A DNA stretch of 64,000 bases from Balanoglossus misakiensis (lineage: Eukaryota; Hemichordata), in NCBI GenBank assembly GCA_040954595.2, contig CM082577.2:4464001-4528000 (forward strand), read 5' to 3'. Below, one piece after another: positions 36,101 to 48,900 of the stretch (its first letter is position 1; every line of letters starts with the position of its first letter). The notes beneath the pieces were generated by a model. That model saw only the letters and a list, made by a program, of their open reading frames with translations. It was not told where the DNA came from and searched no databases. Both the position numbers and the translations under genes were made by a program.

Positions 36101-39100
36101 ATGGTGCGCATAACACCGGTTGGGGGATTTCAAATAGGTCTAGGTCGGATTACCGGTACGCCACAGCATTTGTGTATACTTCGGTATTTTATGAAGAAAT
36201 TGCAAAACGCTTAGAACCAAAATATGTAACTGCGTCGTGTCTCGCAATTGCTACCATATAACACTGTAAGTTATAACAATAAACGCTTTAAAAGCGTCTG
36301 TATATAACGGGTGACTTGAATACTTCGAAGAGAACCCCTAGATTTATGGCTTGTTTCACAAAAGCGATACATACCAAATCATTTTTTTTAAATTCGCGTT
36401 TCAAAATGCTAATAATTAGATACAATCGCACATACTAATTTTAACATGATTCAAGATTGGTTTTCGTAATAATACGTCACTTTCAAAAGTCAATGCGGGT
36501 ATCCCACGTCCACATGGTAATACAGAAAATGCCATGTTCATTAATTTCTGGGGCTGGTCGCAACTCGGGGTGTTCAAAAACTTAGTACATCAAATAATCC
36601 CCTTTTAAGTCAGATTCTGGCGATCACAATGCTGAAACAAATACACATCGGCAAAACTTGTCACTTGACGCAACGATACAAGTTACCACTGACACAATTA
36701 TTCGCGAGAGCTCCACATCGATGACGTGGCGGAGCTTTGTCTTTCAGCGATTCTGAACACTGAGTGAGTGGTTGTCTTATTGAACCGAACGGCTACAAGG
36801 AGTTCACATGACAGAACGGCTTTGTCGTGACCACGGCTACGTGCCTTTCTCCGCTCCCAGAGTCGATCGGTCGATGCAATGATAACTCCAGTAACGTGTT
36901 CATGCCCACAACGCACTGTGGCGAAGAAAAAAACACAGTGTCATTTCATTTTATACTGTCTCTAAGATGCCTCTGGCAACGATTTATCATGTCTTTGAAA
37001 ATATTGTGCTGCCGGAGGTTTATGTTTTCGGTTAGGGTTATAAAAATCATTTCTGATACGAGTATTCTCCCAGTAGGTTGAAGCGACTTCCCCAAATCAA
37101 CTTGTCCCCCCCCCCCGGTGTCTCTCCAGCAACATTAGAGAAACTAATTGGAGCTGCGAAGAATATTCCCGGTAATGGGAAGAGACAGAGGGAGTATGGA
37201 GTGTTCTTGTAATTGGCAATCCGATAGGGACAGAAGGGACTAACTGTTCGTCTGCCAATTGCCAATGTTAGGTCATCAGAAACACGCTCATCAACAGCTG
37301 CCTCGTTACGACAGTCTCCAGTTCATACATTACCATACATGCATGTACTGCGATTGAATAACGATGAACAGTGTCGACAAACTGCTTTAAAGGCCAACAC
37401 AGACTATGGTCGACACCGTATTGTCTGTTGTTAGGACAGCACACTGTCTTATAGCACTGACTATATAGAATGTTTCAATGTAACCAGAGTATCTGATTTA
37501 GCACATGCGCATAAGACGATCATTTTAAGTAAAAGACGCAATTTTTCACATAACACGAACAACTGCAAAGTGCTTAACTGCTATTAACAGTAGAACGACG
37601 CTGTATTTGGTAACACGTAGCTGAATAACCCAAATCCGCTCCCGTAAAAGAGAAATTACTTTTTTATCCGCGTAACGTGACACAAGCACTATCGTATTCT
37701 GCAAGACAGAGTGCCCGGATGTACGAGTATATTCGGAAAGAAACTTACTAAGAAAGAGTTAACACTGGAAACGACTTGAGAAGTTCAACGTCTGGAGCAT
37801 GACTGAACAGTTCTGGCCCAAACCACTTTTTTTCACAGCGTGGTTCACTAAATCTTGTTGCCAACGATACACAAACAGTAAAGTACCGGATCGTGCAACA
37901 GAAGTACATGTAGTTGCCCCGCATTGCTATGTAAACCACAGGAAAGCAAGTTAGTACAATTTCCAGGAACACCCTTGCCTGCCGCATTTTCAGCGAAAAG
38001 GGTCGTCTTCTCCGCAGGAAATCAGATAAAGGCCTCGTGGAGATATCATTAAAAGAAGACAATCAGATTACGTCCTTGGAGATCCGCAAAAACAAGACCC
38101 TTTTTCGCTTCAAGCGAAGATCCAATTAATTCGGGGCCGCGCTGGATAGTGTGCACGTAACGACACCCCCGTCCCTTGCCGAAGTGGCTTTATTTGGAGT
38201 CTGGCTTGCGTGCCAGCTCCTTCAGCTGGGTTAAGTTGTAACATTTTGTTAAAGTTTCTATCGGTATTGGAGCTTGTTTTGAATATCATGTTGTTTGAAC
38301 GTGATCTTCTCTCGCACAATCCGGCAAAATTATGTCATTATAGGCAATTATCTGTACTTTACAGTCTTATCAGCATGGATACAAATTTTCTCAATGGCAC
38401 GAACGTGCCCTCCGGGTCTCTCACCCACAGGGTCGCTAACAAGGGACAAGCACCCACACAAAAATCATGTATTTGATACTGAAATCTCCGCTTAAATTCT
38501 GTAATGAAAAACAAGGCATGAACCTGGGAAACAATTCGAAGGTCACGCCAGCTTAACAATATGTCAGTAACACTTGCGGAATCCATTGGTTCGACATACT
38601 TCTTAGCTTCTAAAAGACAGTAACTCCGAGAGAAATTGCAACGTTACAAATTCAAATAATTAAAGCCCATACACGAGCTTCCAAATTAAATTTCACACAT
38701 TTTTTCATATATTCTCCCTTTCCCATAACATCCTCCCCATTATGCCATATCACTTGTATTTGAATCAGTTTGTGATCTCTTGGTGACGTTATACTAGTCT
38801 TCCCCTGTCATTTTACTGGGGGTCCCCCTTAGTATATCAATGCGGTCATACATATACTTCCACTTACATAATTTGGGTCATTACCAGAAATGCCAGTAAC
38901 GTACGGCCCTTGAGATCTTGTGTGTTCGTGTCTTGTCTGGGAACGTAATACAGTACCTCCTCACAACCACTCACCGATGGAAACAGATTACTAGTATTTT
39001 TTTGAAATGTCAACTATTGTACTGGGTGTGCCTTCGGATGTATGAGATCAATTGCAAACGGCTTTATTACGGAAAACTTTGAGATACACATGAATGATTC

Positions 39101-40160
39101 TCGTTCGCGCTAAACCGCCGACAGTCCTTGGGGATTCGCGGCTGTTATAAGCGCGCAATAAAAAAAATACACCGTGTTCCGCAATCAGTCGCTGCAACCC
39201 ATTTACTCGACGTGCCTCGCCTTCTTTGGTGAAGGTGGCCATCAAGACCAGACAATCCCCCTCTGAGCGATAACACTACCCCCCCCCCCTCTCCCCTCCC
39301 CATCTCAGTACTCCAATCAACGAAATTAGTTTGATTTTGTTGCAGGCAACAGTCGAAAAGTATTCCTTGGGATAATTTTCACCCTCAGCTAAGATCGGTG
39401 TTGCTGGAGATTACCCGGAAACGCCTGCGTGGTTGCATTAAACTGCCACTATGCCTCCCCTCTCCACCTTTGTGGAAACGAGCGAGATTACAAATTATAT
39501 CCGCCATAAGCCTGAAATGTTTCTAGACTGGGGCCTATTCACTGAACGCGCCCCCGTTAATCCAGCGCACAGGAAAATCCTTCCAAATGCAAGACTCGTT
39601 CGAAGGCCGAGATTAACATTTGTAGTTTGGGTGAAGCATTCGTGTACTCAGAACAAAGCTATGGTGTCCAAGAGAAAGAGATCAAGTTTTAATCTTTATC
39701 GATCCGATTTAGCTAACTGAACTAGAAAACAGGACACCTTGTAGAAATTATTAGTCGGGGCGACGTTTTCAGGTAAACATCGACGCAGATATAAAGTGTG
39801 TTTACAAAAAACACAGCCCTCCCATAATACATGTATCACCCTTTCGCGATTCGCGAAAAGAAATGTCAGGATTTTCTCATACAAGTATCTGTATTCATCC
39901 GTTGATGTTTACTGTAATGTTAAAATCCGAATTTCACCCTTTTTTCTATCATCGTCTGAGGCCTTCCGTGTTGCAGGGGGCAAAACAACCCATACATACT
40001 ATTCAAGTCCCTTCGGGGATAAACGGAAGCGTCACGCCCGCTTCATATAGCATTCCAGTGTGGTTTACCCTTCAGTGCCCATTCTTTGTCATCACATTTT
40101 CACGTCACCGAGAATAAAATCAAACTAAAAACTTAGTTCTGTGTTTTTAATTGTCCTGTT

Positions 40161-40186
40161 TTAAGGTATACGGTCACTTCCAATTG
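40161..40186. mobile_element. left-end fragment of MITE family A
   Basis: TTAAGGTATACGGTCACTTC followed by CAATT matches the left terminus of the complete element at 49665 with one deleted A and one change. It stops at a (GGT)n run (40187-40215 region). On the minus strand this fragment supplies the stop codon of the open frame 40174-40623. Confidence 0.7.
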
Positions 40187-40623
40187 GTGGTGGTGATAGT
40201 GGTGGCGGTTGTTGTCCTAACTTGTGTTGTTAAAACCTGAAGTCTTATACTTTCTTCTTTTCGATGAACTTTGTAAGAAGACATGCGCCACAGGCTGCCT
40301 CTTGACGCATTTTCAGGAGCAAACTCAAGAAATAAATTCACCAATTTTGAATATTCCGTAAGGTGAGACATGAAATGAAAGTCTACCATATGGCGTTTTG
40401 TCGACAATCTTTTTTGCAATCCTTCTTTTCCAGCCGATTTCATTTCGGTTGCCTTTACACGATTACAGTAATCCCCGAACACAGTTATCGGGTAGTTAGA
40501 TGCGAAATTGGAGACGGACGAGTTTAACAGACACGGCGTGAAATGCGGTTGAACCGGGTGTATCGATGAATTATTCAGAGCCAAATACCCTTGACAGCCG
40601 ATACTTTTTTTCATAGAAAACAT
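40174..40623 (-). CDS. 149-codon open frame of unknown status
   Basis: Unrecognised. It has three N-glycosylation sequons (NNSS, NSSV, NASR), three cysteines and dibasic KR pairs, which would suit a secreted protein, but it has no signal peptide of its own. A separate signal-peptide-like exon lies upstream at 40932-41015. Its phase does not fit directly to this frame, because an in-frame TAA sits just before the ATG. The C-terminal Thr-rich tail comes from a (GGT)n repeat, and the last residues and stop come from a MITE end. By length alone, one or two such frames are expected by chance here. Confidence 0.15.
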   Translation of the reverse strand: MFSMKKSIGCQGYLALNNSSIHPVQPHFTPCLLNSSVSNFASNYPITVFGDYCNRVKATEMKSAGKEGLQKRLSTKRHMVDFHFMSHLTEYSKLVNLFLEFAPENASRGSLWRMSSYKVHRKEESIRLQVLTTQVRTTTATTITTTNWK

Positions 40624-40931
40624 CGCTTAGAATCCCTATTGAATGTTTCCTGAATAGTTAGTGCGCCACTCGCATTTATTTTCTGCACCATAGCCAAACC
40701 GAACTGATAAAAATAGCGTTTTCAGGGGGAAAATTAACAAAGATCACACAATCTCCGTCACACAGGTGCCGTCTCGTTAAACTGTTCAATGTACAACTGT
40801 TGCTGTTTTATCCCCCTGTTATATCGAAATACATTTTCCCGGAGCGGATGACGTGCGGCAGTGTTGGGTGTCTGAAAAGAAAGTGTCTCCGCACGATAAT
40901 TAAAAATTAATAGGCCATCAGCAAGACTAAC

Positions 40932-41015
40932 CTCACTGTATGAGCAGTAGAGACTGAGAGAAGATGCTATCAGTGCTGCCCAGAGACACACGAAGACTGA
41001 TAGTGATGTTAACAT
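40932..41015 (-). CDS. possible first exon encoding a signal peptide
   Basis: From the ATG at 41015 the frame reads 28 residues: a short start, a hydrophobic core (FVCLWAALIA), a small-residue cleavage-like site and LYCSYSE. It then meets a consensus-like donor GAG/GTTAGT. This is the architecture of a secreted-protein first exon. No partner exon in matching phase was found, so it may be chance. Confidence 0.2.
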
Positions 41016-44000
41016 GTCCGCCTGGATTATCAGTTTCGTGTTGCGTTGTCATAGCGACTGCGTGGTCTTTTCTTCCCGATTGTTTGTTTGTTTGCATCGA
41101 TAGCTACGATAACTTTTAACTTTCACGTGACTTTTTTCCCCGATAAGGAGGGCTTAGAGATTTCCTTGGGCGATAATGCCTGTTTTTTTTCTTCTGGAAA
41201 ATAAAGTATAGTCAATGTCTACCTCTGGAATATTTCCCAATTCAGTAGTCGTTGAGGTGGAAAATAAAGAATGTCGATTCGATACGCCACTCAGTTTGTT
41301 CGTTTCGCTTTTGTCAGTTATCGACACTTGACAGGTAAGGGCAGGGACGTGTAAAGACAGTGTAACTTCTTGTGGTTTTCTGAAGTGGCAACTTATAATA
41401 GTTCCCAGCATTTCCCTCGTACTGGACCCGATATACTATCTAATGCTTGTCCATCCCCTCTACAGATATTTGGGTAAACATGCGTTTTCCAAGAAGGGGG
41501 CAATTCAATGCGAAACATGTTTGTCTGAATGCTGAGAAGGTCGGCCACTTTCACAGAAAGTCAAACCTTCTGTTTTCTGCTGTAGGAAATCGGCAGAAAA
41601 TGGAGTCTTGTTTGGTTATATGTGTCGAAGGGTGAAACGTTCAAGAGTGTGCGTACCCTTTGTTTTCTCATTATATTATTGGAGACATCCCTGACCCGAC
41701 TAATATGTTGGCCTCGGGGTTAGAAGATTTGTACCAGTTATTTGTTATTCCGTTGTACCCTATGTATTGTATTATATTGAAAGGATCCTCATTGCAATAT
41801 GCCCGTGGACACGACAAATGGACTGACGTTCAGTTTCGTTGGAGGATGGAATGGGCTTTGTGCAGTCAAGGCTATACCTTGTTTGAGGCAACACGGTCCT
41901 AATTAGATGAGTGGGCGTTGACATCAAGTTGCCCCCCCCCCCCCAGCTTTATATAAGTTGAATGATCACATGAATGTTATGGAAACTAAAGCAGTACCTA
42001 CTTTACAGCAGCGATTTTACATGCAGAGAGTTAGAGAACGACTTATGTACGCAATTCCACTGGTTGAAAGCTACTAAACAAAGGCTGGTTCGGTCGCAGT
42101 CTTCCAACCTTCGATAATCTCGATATTTCTGGCTGTACTCCACAATTTCAAGTGCGTATAGCTTATTCCCAGGCACTCTAAGCCCCGGATATGGAATTTA
42201 GTGCGGGGCGTGCAAATCCGGGCAGTGCCCAGCCGACGAAATGGAATTCTTTCCCCCGGTGGATGAAAGTATAACCTTGTATAGCACCGTATCGTTGGCG
42301 CCCGTTCTGTTCAGTCAAATCCGAGATTAACGGCGAGATTATGAATGACGTGAAAAGAAAAGTCGCATTTGTTTTCCGAAGAGAAAGTTCGATAGAAATC
42401 CCTATACTACCAGATTGAAACCTTGCAGGCTTTTATCGCTCGCACTGTATTTGAAAACTCGATTTGCGCATAGACAGTCACGGTAGATTTGCGTGACGTG
42501 GCCGTCCAGATTACTGATAAGACATCGCTACTATTAATTTGCATGGACTACAATCACAATAATCTGAAGCCGACCCCCGAGTCAAGGTTGACAGGTATTA
42601 TGTTCTGTTGTCGTGGGTTCCAAGTACAATTGTTGACGTCATTTCGGACGGATCATAAAAATAGTTATCAGACAGAGAGATGTTCGTCAATAATGAATAG
42701 CGTGATTGGCGGGCTGCTTGACTTTGTAAACTAAGCCTCTCGTTTCATTTGCGCTTTAAAAAGGTGATGCGCAGACTCTTTGAGAGTCGTTACATCTGTA
42801 GGCGTGAAGTGACAGGCCCTCAGTACATGTAGATAGGGTTACATATAGCTTTATGAGATCTCCCCGGAATACATGTACATGTATATGCGCATGCCATGTG
42901 TAAGAGATTGGCGCATTTGGGTTCAAATTGATCATCTCGGCAACCGCGTACAGATTGATTTAAAGCCTCACATACAACAAATCCCTGGCCCATCTAATCG
43001 ATGCGGATTTACGACATAGTTTACCGGAATGCACGCCTTCTCCAATCATCCAAGGTTGATGTTAACCTATATTTCAAGAGCTTTTCTTGCGTTGCTACAA
43101 AATGTGGCACAAGCTTCTACCTGAAAGTGACCGTTATGTTACTTTGATTGGTACTATTCATTCTCATCTGAAATGTAAACCAAACGAGAAGATGCTTGTA
43201 GTTCAAATCCAGGGTCAATTGTACTTAAAATCGTCTATAGTATGAGATATCGCGAATCATGGTACTGTGAGGGCGCTGTTGCTCCCTCACTATGTCATTC
43301 TGAGTAAGAGTGGTGAGCAACTGAAAAGTAAGATGGGAACACCCCGTTTTGTCTCTCTTTTGTATTTAAAAATCCTTGATATACAATTTATATAAAATGA
43401 AAATATTTTAAATTTTGAGTGGACTCCCACCTTAAAATACATAATGGTGGCACTGCACCTTGACCATACAAGTGGGTTTGGGCAAAATTCTGCACTAAAA
43501 ACTAGGGCCGGACGGTTGTACCTTTTTTATATTCTTGTCGGAGCACAGTTTGAGTTTAATCTTATACAACAAATCAAAAAGCACTCTTGAATTAATATTG
43601 TATGTCGCTACAAGATATTCCTGGGTTTTCTGTAATCGCCCGATGTACCTCCTGCACTACAATTTATACGTGGTCAACCATTATGCGCGTGACTGGATAA
43701 TATTTTCAGACTCAGCATAAAATCTGGCGCAGGGGTGTTTTAACATTCCTCGTACGTCGTGATCCTTGCACAAGGGAGAGGGTTTAGACGCGGACTATTA
43801 AGAAAGAATTATGATCATCTCCTTACCGCCACCTTTTCCAATTTCTCAGTCAATTTACGCATTTACTGCAGCTGCCGATCAGTCGAAGTTGTCTTTATGG
43901 GAGCCGACACTTCATCAAAGGTAGAACCGATGACATGACACCTCAGCTGTCGCATGTTCAGTCCCGGGGAAATGGCAATTTTCTTGTGCAATGATTTGAG

Positions 44001-45995
44001 ATTATCTGTTTGGAGTAGAGTTGTAACAGGAAGACTGTTTTTTCTATTCTTTCTTTCTTTTTTGCTTTCGGGTAGAATTATCTCCACCTTCGCTTTATAT
44101 TCCAAGATGATCCTTCTTGGTTTACACAAAGAGTTCGAGAGGGCGGTTCTGTTCAATACATTTCGGACGATTTCCTGAATTTTAAACCGACATATTCTTG
44201 TGTTGTCGCCTCACACTAGGCGACAGCATAAGAATATACCGTACCGCATAAGTACAAGACGTCGACGTAACCTACATCTGATTTTTAATCAGGTTGTCAC
44301 GCGCACGGCGTCTCTCACTGGTGTAGTCATCACCAAGGGCATCCACGGGTGTCGTCGTTCTCGAGATCCTGGTGCCGTTCTAATGTCTCCACGTCAAAGG
44401 AACAAGACAGCGCAATTCATCTTACTCTTATTACTTTGTAACACATGTAGTTGACAGAGATCATCATGAAGTATTCGGCAACACCGCACTTCGTCAGCTT
44501 TCTGCGCCTGCGCGAGCAAAAAAGGCTGGCGTCGTTGGCAGGAAGGACTGAGGGAACATTTAAATTCCGACCATGTATACTAATCTCAGAGAAAAAAGCG
44601 AGTGGAACTAATGTAAGTCGAGTACGGTAAGAGGGTGTACATTTGTATTAGGGTTAACGTTAACAAAGAAATATATTTAATTTGTACGGATCACACTGAC
44701 ACTGTACCAAACACTACATGTATATATTCGATGAACGTTGAGGGACATGCTGTTCATGTGAAAGTCTGTAATGTGCAAGGTCGGGCCGTGATTTCCCGAA
44801 CTAATCAACTATTCAAATTTAATACACATCTTTCCTTTATCCCTGCTCTTCCCACATCCACTGTTTATGATCCTCGCCCGATTTAAGACAAGATGAACAA
44901 GCGGATACAGAAATGTCAATCAACGTGACGTTGTGATGTGAGCAGCTACAAACCAATCCACCGCCCTCTCCAGTTGACTCGGAAGGCTGCCATCGTCTAT
45001 CGGTATGAAGAACCGTGAATAGCGCCAACTATCGCCGCACCAAACCTTTTTAGGGAAGGCAGTAAACAAAATTGCAAGTATCAACCGGAACTGTAACATT
45101 TTTATTTCCGGTTTCTCAATATTCAGGTTGCCAGAAATAGATTTAGGCCTACATTATTTATTATCATTGGGCTTTTGAGAATTCCGGACGTGAAGTGGGT
45201 TGTTCTATTGTCATTAATTGCCCTAGTTTCATTCGTGGTTAAAATTTCAACATTATAACATTACAACATTATATATTTCGTTAGAAGCAATTTATGTCGT
45301 ATAAAACAATCCTATCGACACGAAGATATTAACAAAAAAATCACTTAAAATACACTTATCTATTTGAAAGATGATACTGATAAAAATGATGTAAGATTGT
45401 TTTTCGTTTGAATATATTTCAGACATGACGAGACACACGTGACATATATGCAAATAGTCAGTGCCCAGAAAAGGGTCGTGTAAAGGAGAAGACATATATT
45501 CAATGACGTCGCGCGTCGTAAATTACCCAGTATGCACTGCAAAGCGTGGGTAGAAGTCGCATAGACTTGACGGCTTGGATGAATTCAACTCACGTCCAAA
45601 ACAACGCGACGTTCACATACATACACACTTATAGTCAGTCGTACATGCACATTTACAAGAAACGTTTTTCTTTACAGTTGAAGTGAATCTAAAGCATTGC
45701 TTGTCGTACAAGGCTCGTCCCAGAATCCAGACTCTTCGAATTCTTGCGTTCACGTACGTGTCGGCTTGGTGGATTTTGGAATGTTTGTGACTAAGATATT
45801 TGTAGGTGTTGACCAAAGTATTGCACAGGCCCCTCTGTTGTTGCATGCACCAGGGGGGTCAGTTCGGACCGTGGTTGATCAAGAAACTCATCCCTCGGCG
45901 ATATCGAGTGGGACTTTCCGCGAATGACACATATTTCATCAATCCGATATGAAAATAAATGGATGGACCTTAAATTATTAAAGATATTTTTTTCT
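41016..45995. other. gene-poor stretch, part 3
   Basis: No recognisable exon. It contains a C run at 41932-41944 and a near-perfect hairpin at 44193-44236. The last several hundred bases before 45996 should include the 3' UTR of the RASD gene. AATAAA-like signals occur, but none stands out. Confidence 0.45.
44193..44236 (+). repeat. 19-bp hairpin with a 6-base loop
   Basis: Left arm 44193-44211 (TATTCTTGTGTTGTCGCCT), loop CACACT, right arm 44218-44236. As RNA in plus sense, every base pairs and the only two deviations are G-U wobbles. It is too short for a usual microRNA precursor. It could be a structured RNA element, a protein-binding inverted repeat or the remains of an inverted-repeat element. 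Confidence 0.6.
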
Positions 45996-48900
45996 TTACT
46001 GCAGGCTGCACTTGTCTCTCTTGCCGTCTTCGTCGTCCTGCTCCATATCTCTGCTCCGACGCAGCTTGGCGTTGACCGCCATGAGGTCGCTGCGCAGACT
46101 GGGTCGGCGCACGTGGGGCGCCAGCACGCCGTACGCGTCGGTGATACGCCTCCTCAGGGTGACTCCCCGACTGTTGACCGACGGGTTGGGGCTCGTGGAA
46201 GCGCTGATTTTGCGGTGTAGCGCCGGGCTCATCTCGTTGGGCATCTTGGCGTTCTCAAACAGCGCCTGGAACAACATGTCAATGTTCACGTTCTTCTTCG
46301 CCGACGTCTCGTAAAAGCTGCACTTTTTCGCGCTTCCCAGAGTCCTCTTAACGTCCTCGGACCGCACTTCCCGCCTCGCTTCTTTGTCACACTTATTGCC
46401 GGCGATCACCATGGGAACCGAACTCTTCTTGCTCCCCTTCGTCAGAAGTATTTGGTCGCGTAATCGCATTGCTTCCTCGTAAGAAGCTTTATTGTCTATG
46501 CTAAATACCAATACAAACACGTCACCTGCAGTGGAGGAAAGAAAAACAGACAACGTATTAATGGAAGTTGCTCTGTGGATGTACCTGGCATAGGGAATCG
46601 GGATTTTGATCATTATCAGATGACGTAATTGTACATGTCTTTTGTCTTTAGATATTTGCCGAAATCCACGACTCGGAATACTCTAAAACGTGTCATTTTA
46701 GCTAGCACGGTTCAGCTGATTGAGCGAGGAGAGTGATTTCGCTAATTTGCGATGCCGCAAAATGCACCATGGTTATGTATGTGTCTTCTTAGCTAAATCA
46801 AGCCTCCACAAGTTACAACCCTTTACATTTTGTCGACCTTGCGGAAATCGAAAATCCAATATTCAGACAAGGTAGACATTTTTTCGAAGATGATCAGCAA
46901 CGAAGATTTGGTTTTATCTGGCACATTCATGTATAGATCAAATAAGATGTATTTTTCCTGTGATATTCTTGCATCGATTGCCTGTGAGACATAAAATCGG
47001 TATTGCGTAAAAAGCATATATGTTTGATGGTGTAGCTGCGTATGAATCGACATTTTCTTGCATTATTGCACGAATCGCTAAATAGCCAGGAGGGTTCGGC
47101 GCTCTGGGGGTTCCATGGGCGCGCCGGGTCATATGCAAATTAGTGCGACGACACTGTTACAGATCTACCGCTGCATAGTCGTAATGTAATTGTGTAATTT
47201 ATTCATCTTTGGCGGAGCATCTATCGATCTGTTGTTCAAAAGCACGCGACGGCCGACGGAAAGTAAATTGGACCTTTCATGTCTCTCAGCGTTAGTTATA
47301 TGCTTTTGTCGTTAGCAAGAGACCCAACGTCGTGTTTGGTTGAAACATTTTCATCGTGGCTGATTCACTGACTCACTTTCACCGTCTCTTATACGTCATT
47401 TCCGGGGAAATGGTTTTGATGAAATTGCCCTGGATCTAAATGGGAACATTCCATCGTGTCTGCGCGCACTTTCCGCCAAACGAGCTGATTACGTGCCTTT
47501 TTGTCAAGTGCTGTAAACAGGGTTGATTCATACACGTAACGTGGCACCCCCAAACTAACCAATCGGGTATTCATCATACCCATCTACAAGACATTTGAAT
47601 CATAAGTGGGGGCACTGCAGTAGAATTGTCTAACGACGAATCTCGGGCTACGCGAACGTTTGGTTGGGAGGTGGAAAACAGTACGCTAGAATGGGATGCG
47701 GTCATTTCCATATCGGCAGTTTGATCACCCATGATCATGATGATTGCAGATATTCACCCCATAACCCCCAAACAAATAGCCGAACCAAATGAAACCCGAG
47801 CGTCAGAGACTTCACGGTTATCTGAAACGACAAGCATTATAATCAAACCATTATTCACGGTTAAGCAATTCATCCACCATATATCAATTATCTTTCGCTT
47901 GAACAGATGCATAGGTATGTTTATGTGCCGCTAGCTTTGTCTGTGGCCTCTGACTCGCAAGAGCTCCAGGGAGAGAAATCAATACAGGGTCTCATTGATT
48001 AATCTACGGCACTGCAACTGTATACTTTGGATGTAACTCAAAAATAAAACTATCAACACTGAAGCATTCGAAATTATCCAACCGAAGGGTACACATGAAT
48101 TGAAAGGTTTGAATAGTTTACACAGTGTTGGAGGTAAATCACTGGCGGTAATCGTATAAGACAGCATATATTTCGCGGTCTTCGAACTCTATCCTATTAA
48201 TACTGGCTAAAGCAATATGTTTTTGATACGGCGTATTGTCGTGTCACGCCCGCCCTCTGACGACGTTAAATTTTCACAAACAATCACTTGTCAAGGCCAT
48301 TGTTTCTATCCTGTTCATGACAACGACGTCACGTCACAAAAAAGCCACTTCCCATCTTTGAAAGCAGGTGTGATTTTACACACGGTTACATCGGCACATT
48401 TGGACAGGCTTACGTCATGTACGTGAAGGTAACTTAATAATAATCCGTTACCTACATTAATTATTGTGTGTCATGTACATACACAGCTGTGCTAAAACAA
48501 TTAATCCAAAGAAAGAGTGAGCCATCATACTTAATAGAACTGTTTCAAGTGCTCTATGTTTACAAAGCCGAAACAATGTAATGGAATTTCGCTATCGACC
48601 GGTGTTTTGATGGAGAAAGGTGGGGTACAAAAAAAATCCATCAATGATAAATTGTGCAGTCGTTAATCTAGACGTTCGACACACTGCCTGCCAGGTCCGC
48701 TGTTTTAATTTTGCGGCTAAATGTTTACATCCCATTATTTCGTGACCCGCAGCATTGCGTCATTTGCGTCGCGCTCGGTTCGGCGCGGCCCCGTCACCGC
48801 GCCGCGTCTTGATAATCTGGGATCGCACTCCGGGTTAATGAGATAAAAGAACTGTCTCTTCCCTTCGGGATTGTTTTAACAAGGAAATGGGAAGATCGAT

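Larger units (their letters stand above)
32001..40160. other. gene-poor stretch, part 2
   Basis: No recognisable exon. Contents seen are a 22-base G run at 32220-32241, a balanced-composition block around 32590-33150 with homeodomain-type TAAT words and a direct-repeat pair, and C runs at 33543-33554, near 37108 and near 39280. Enhancers of the flanking genes are plausible but unproven. Confidence 0.45.

Noticed and set aside
46012-46314. 100-codon plus-strand frame
   Set aside because: It is antisense to RASD exon 2 and has no features of its own.
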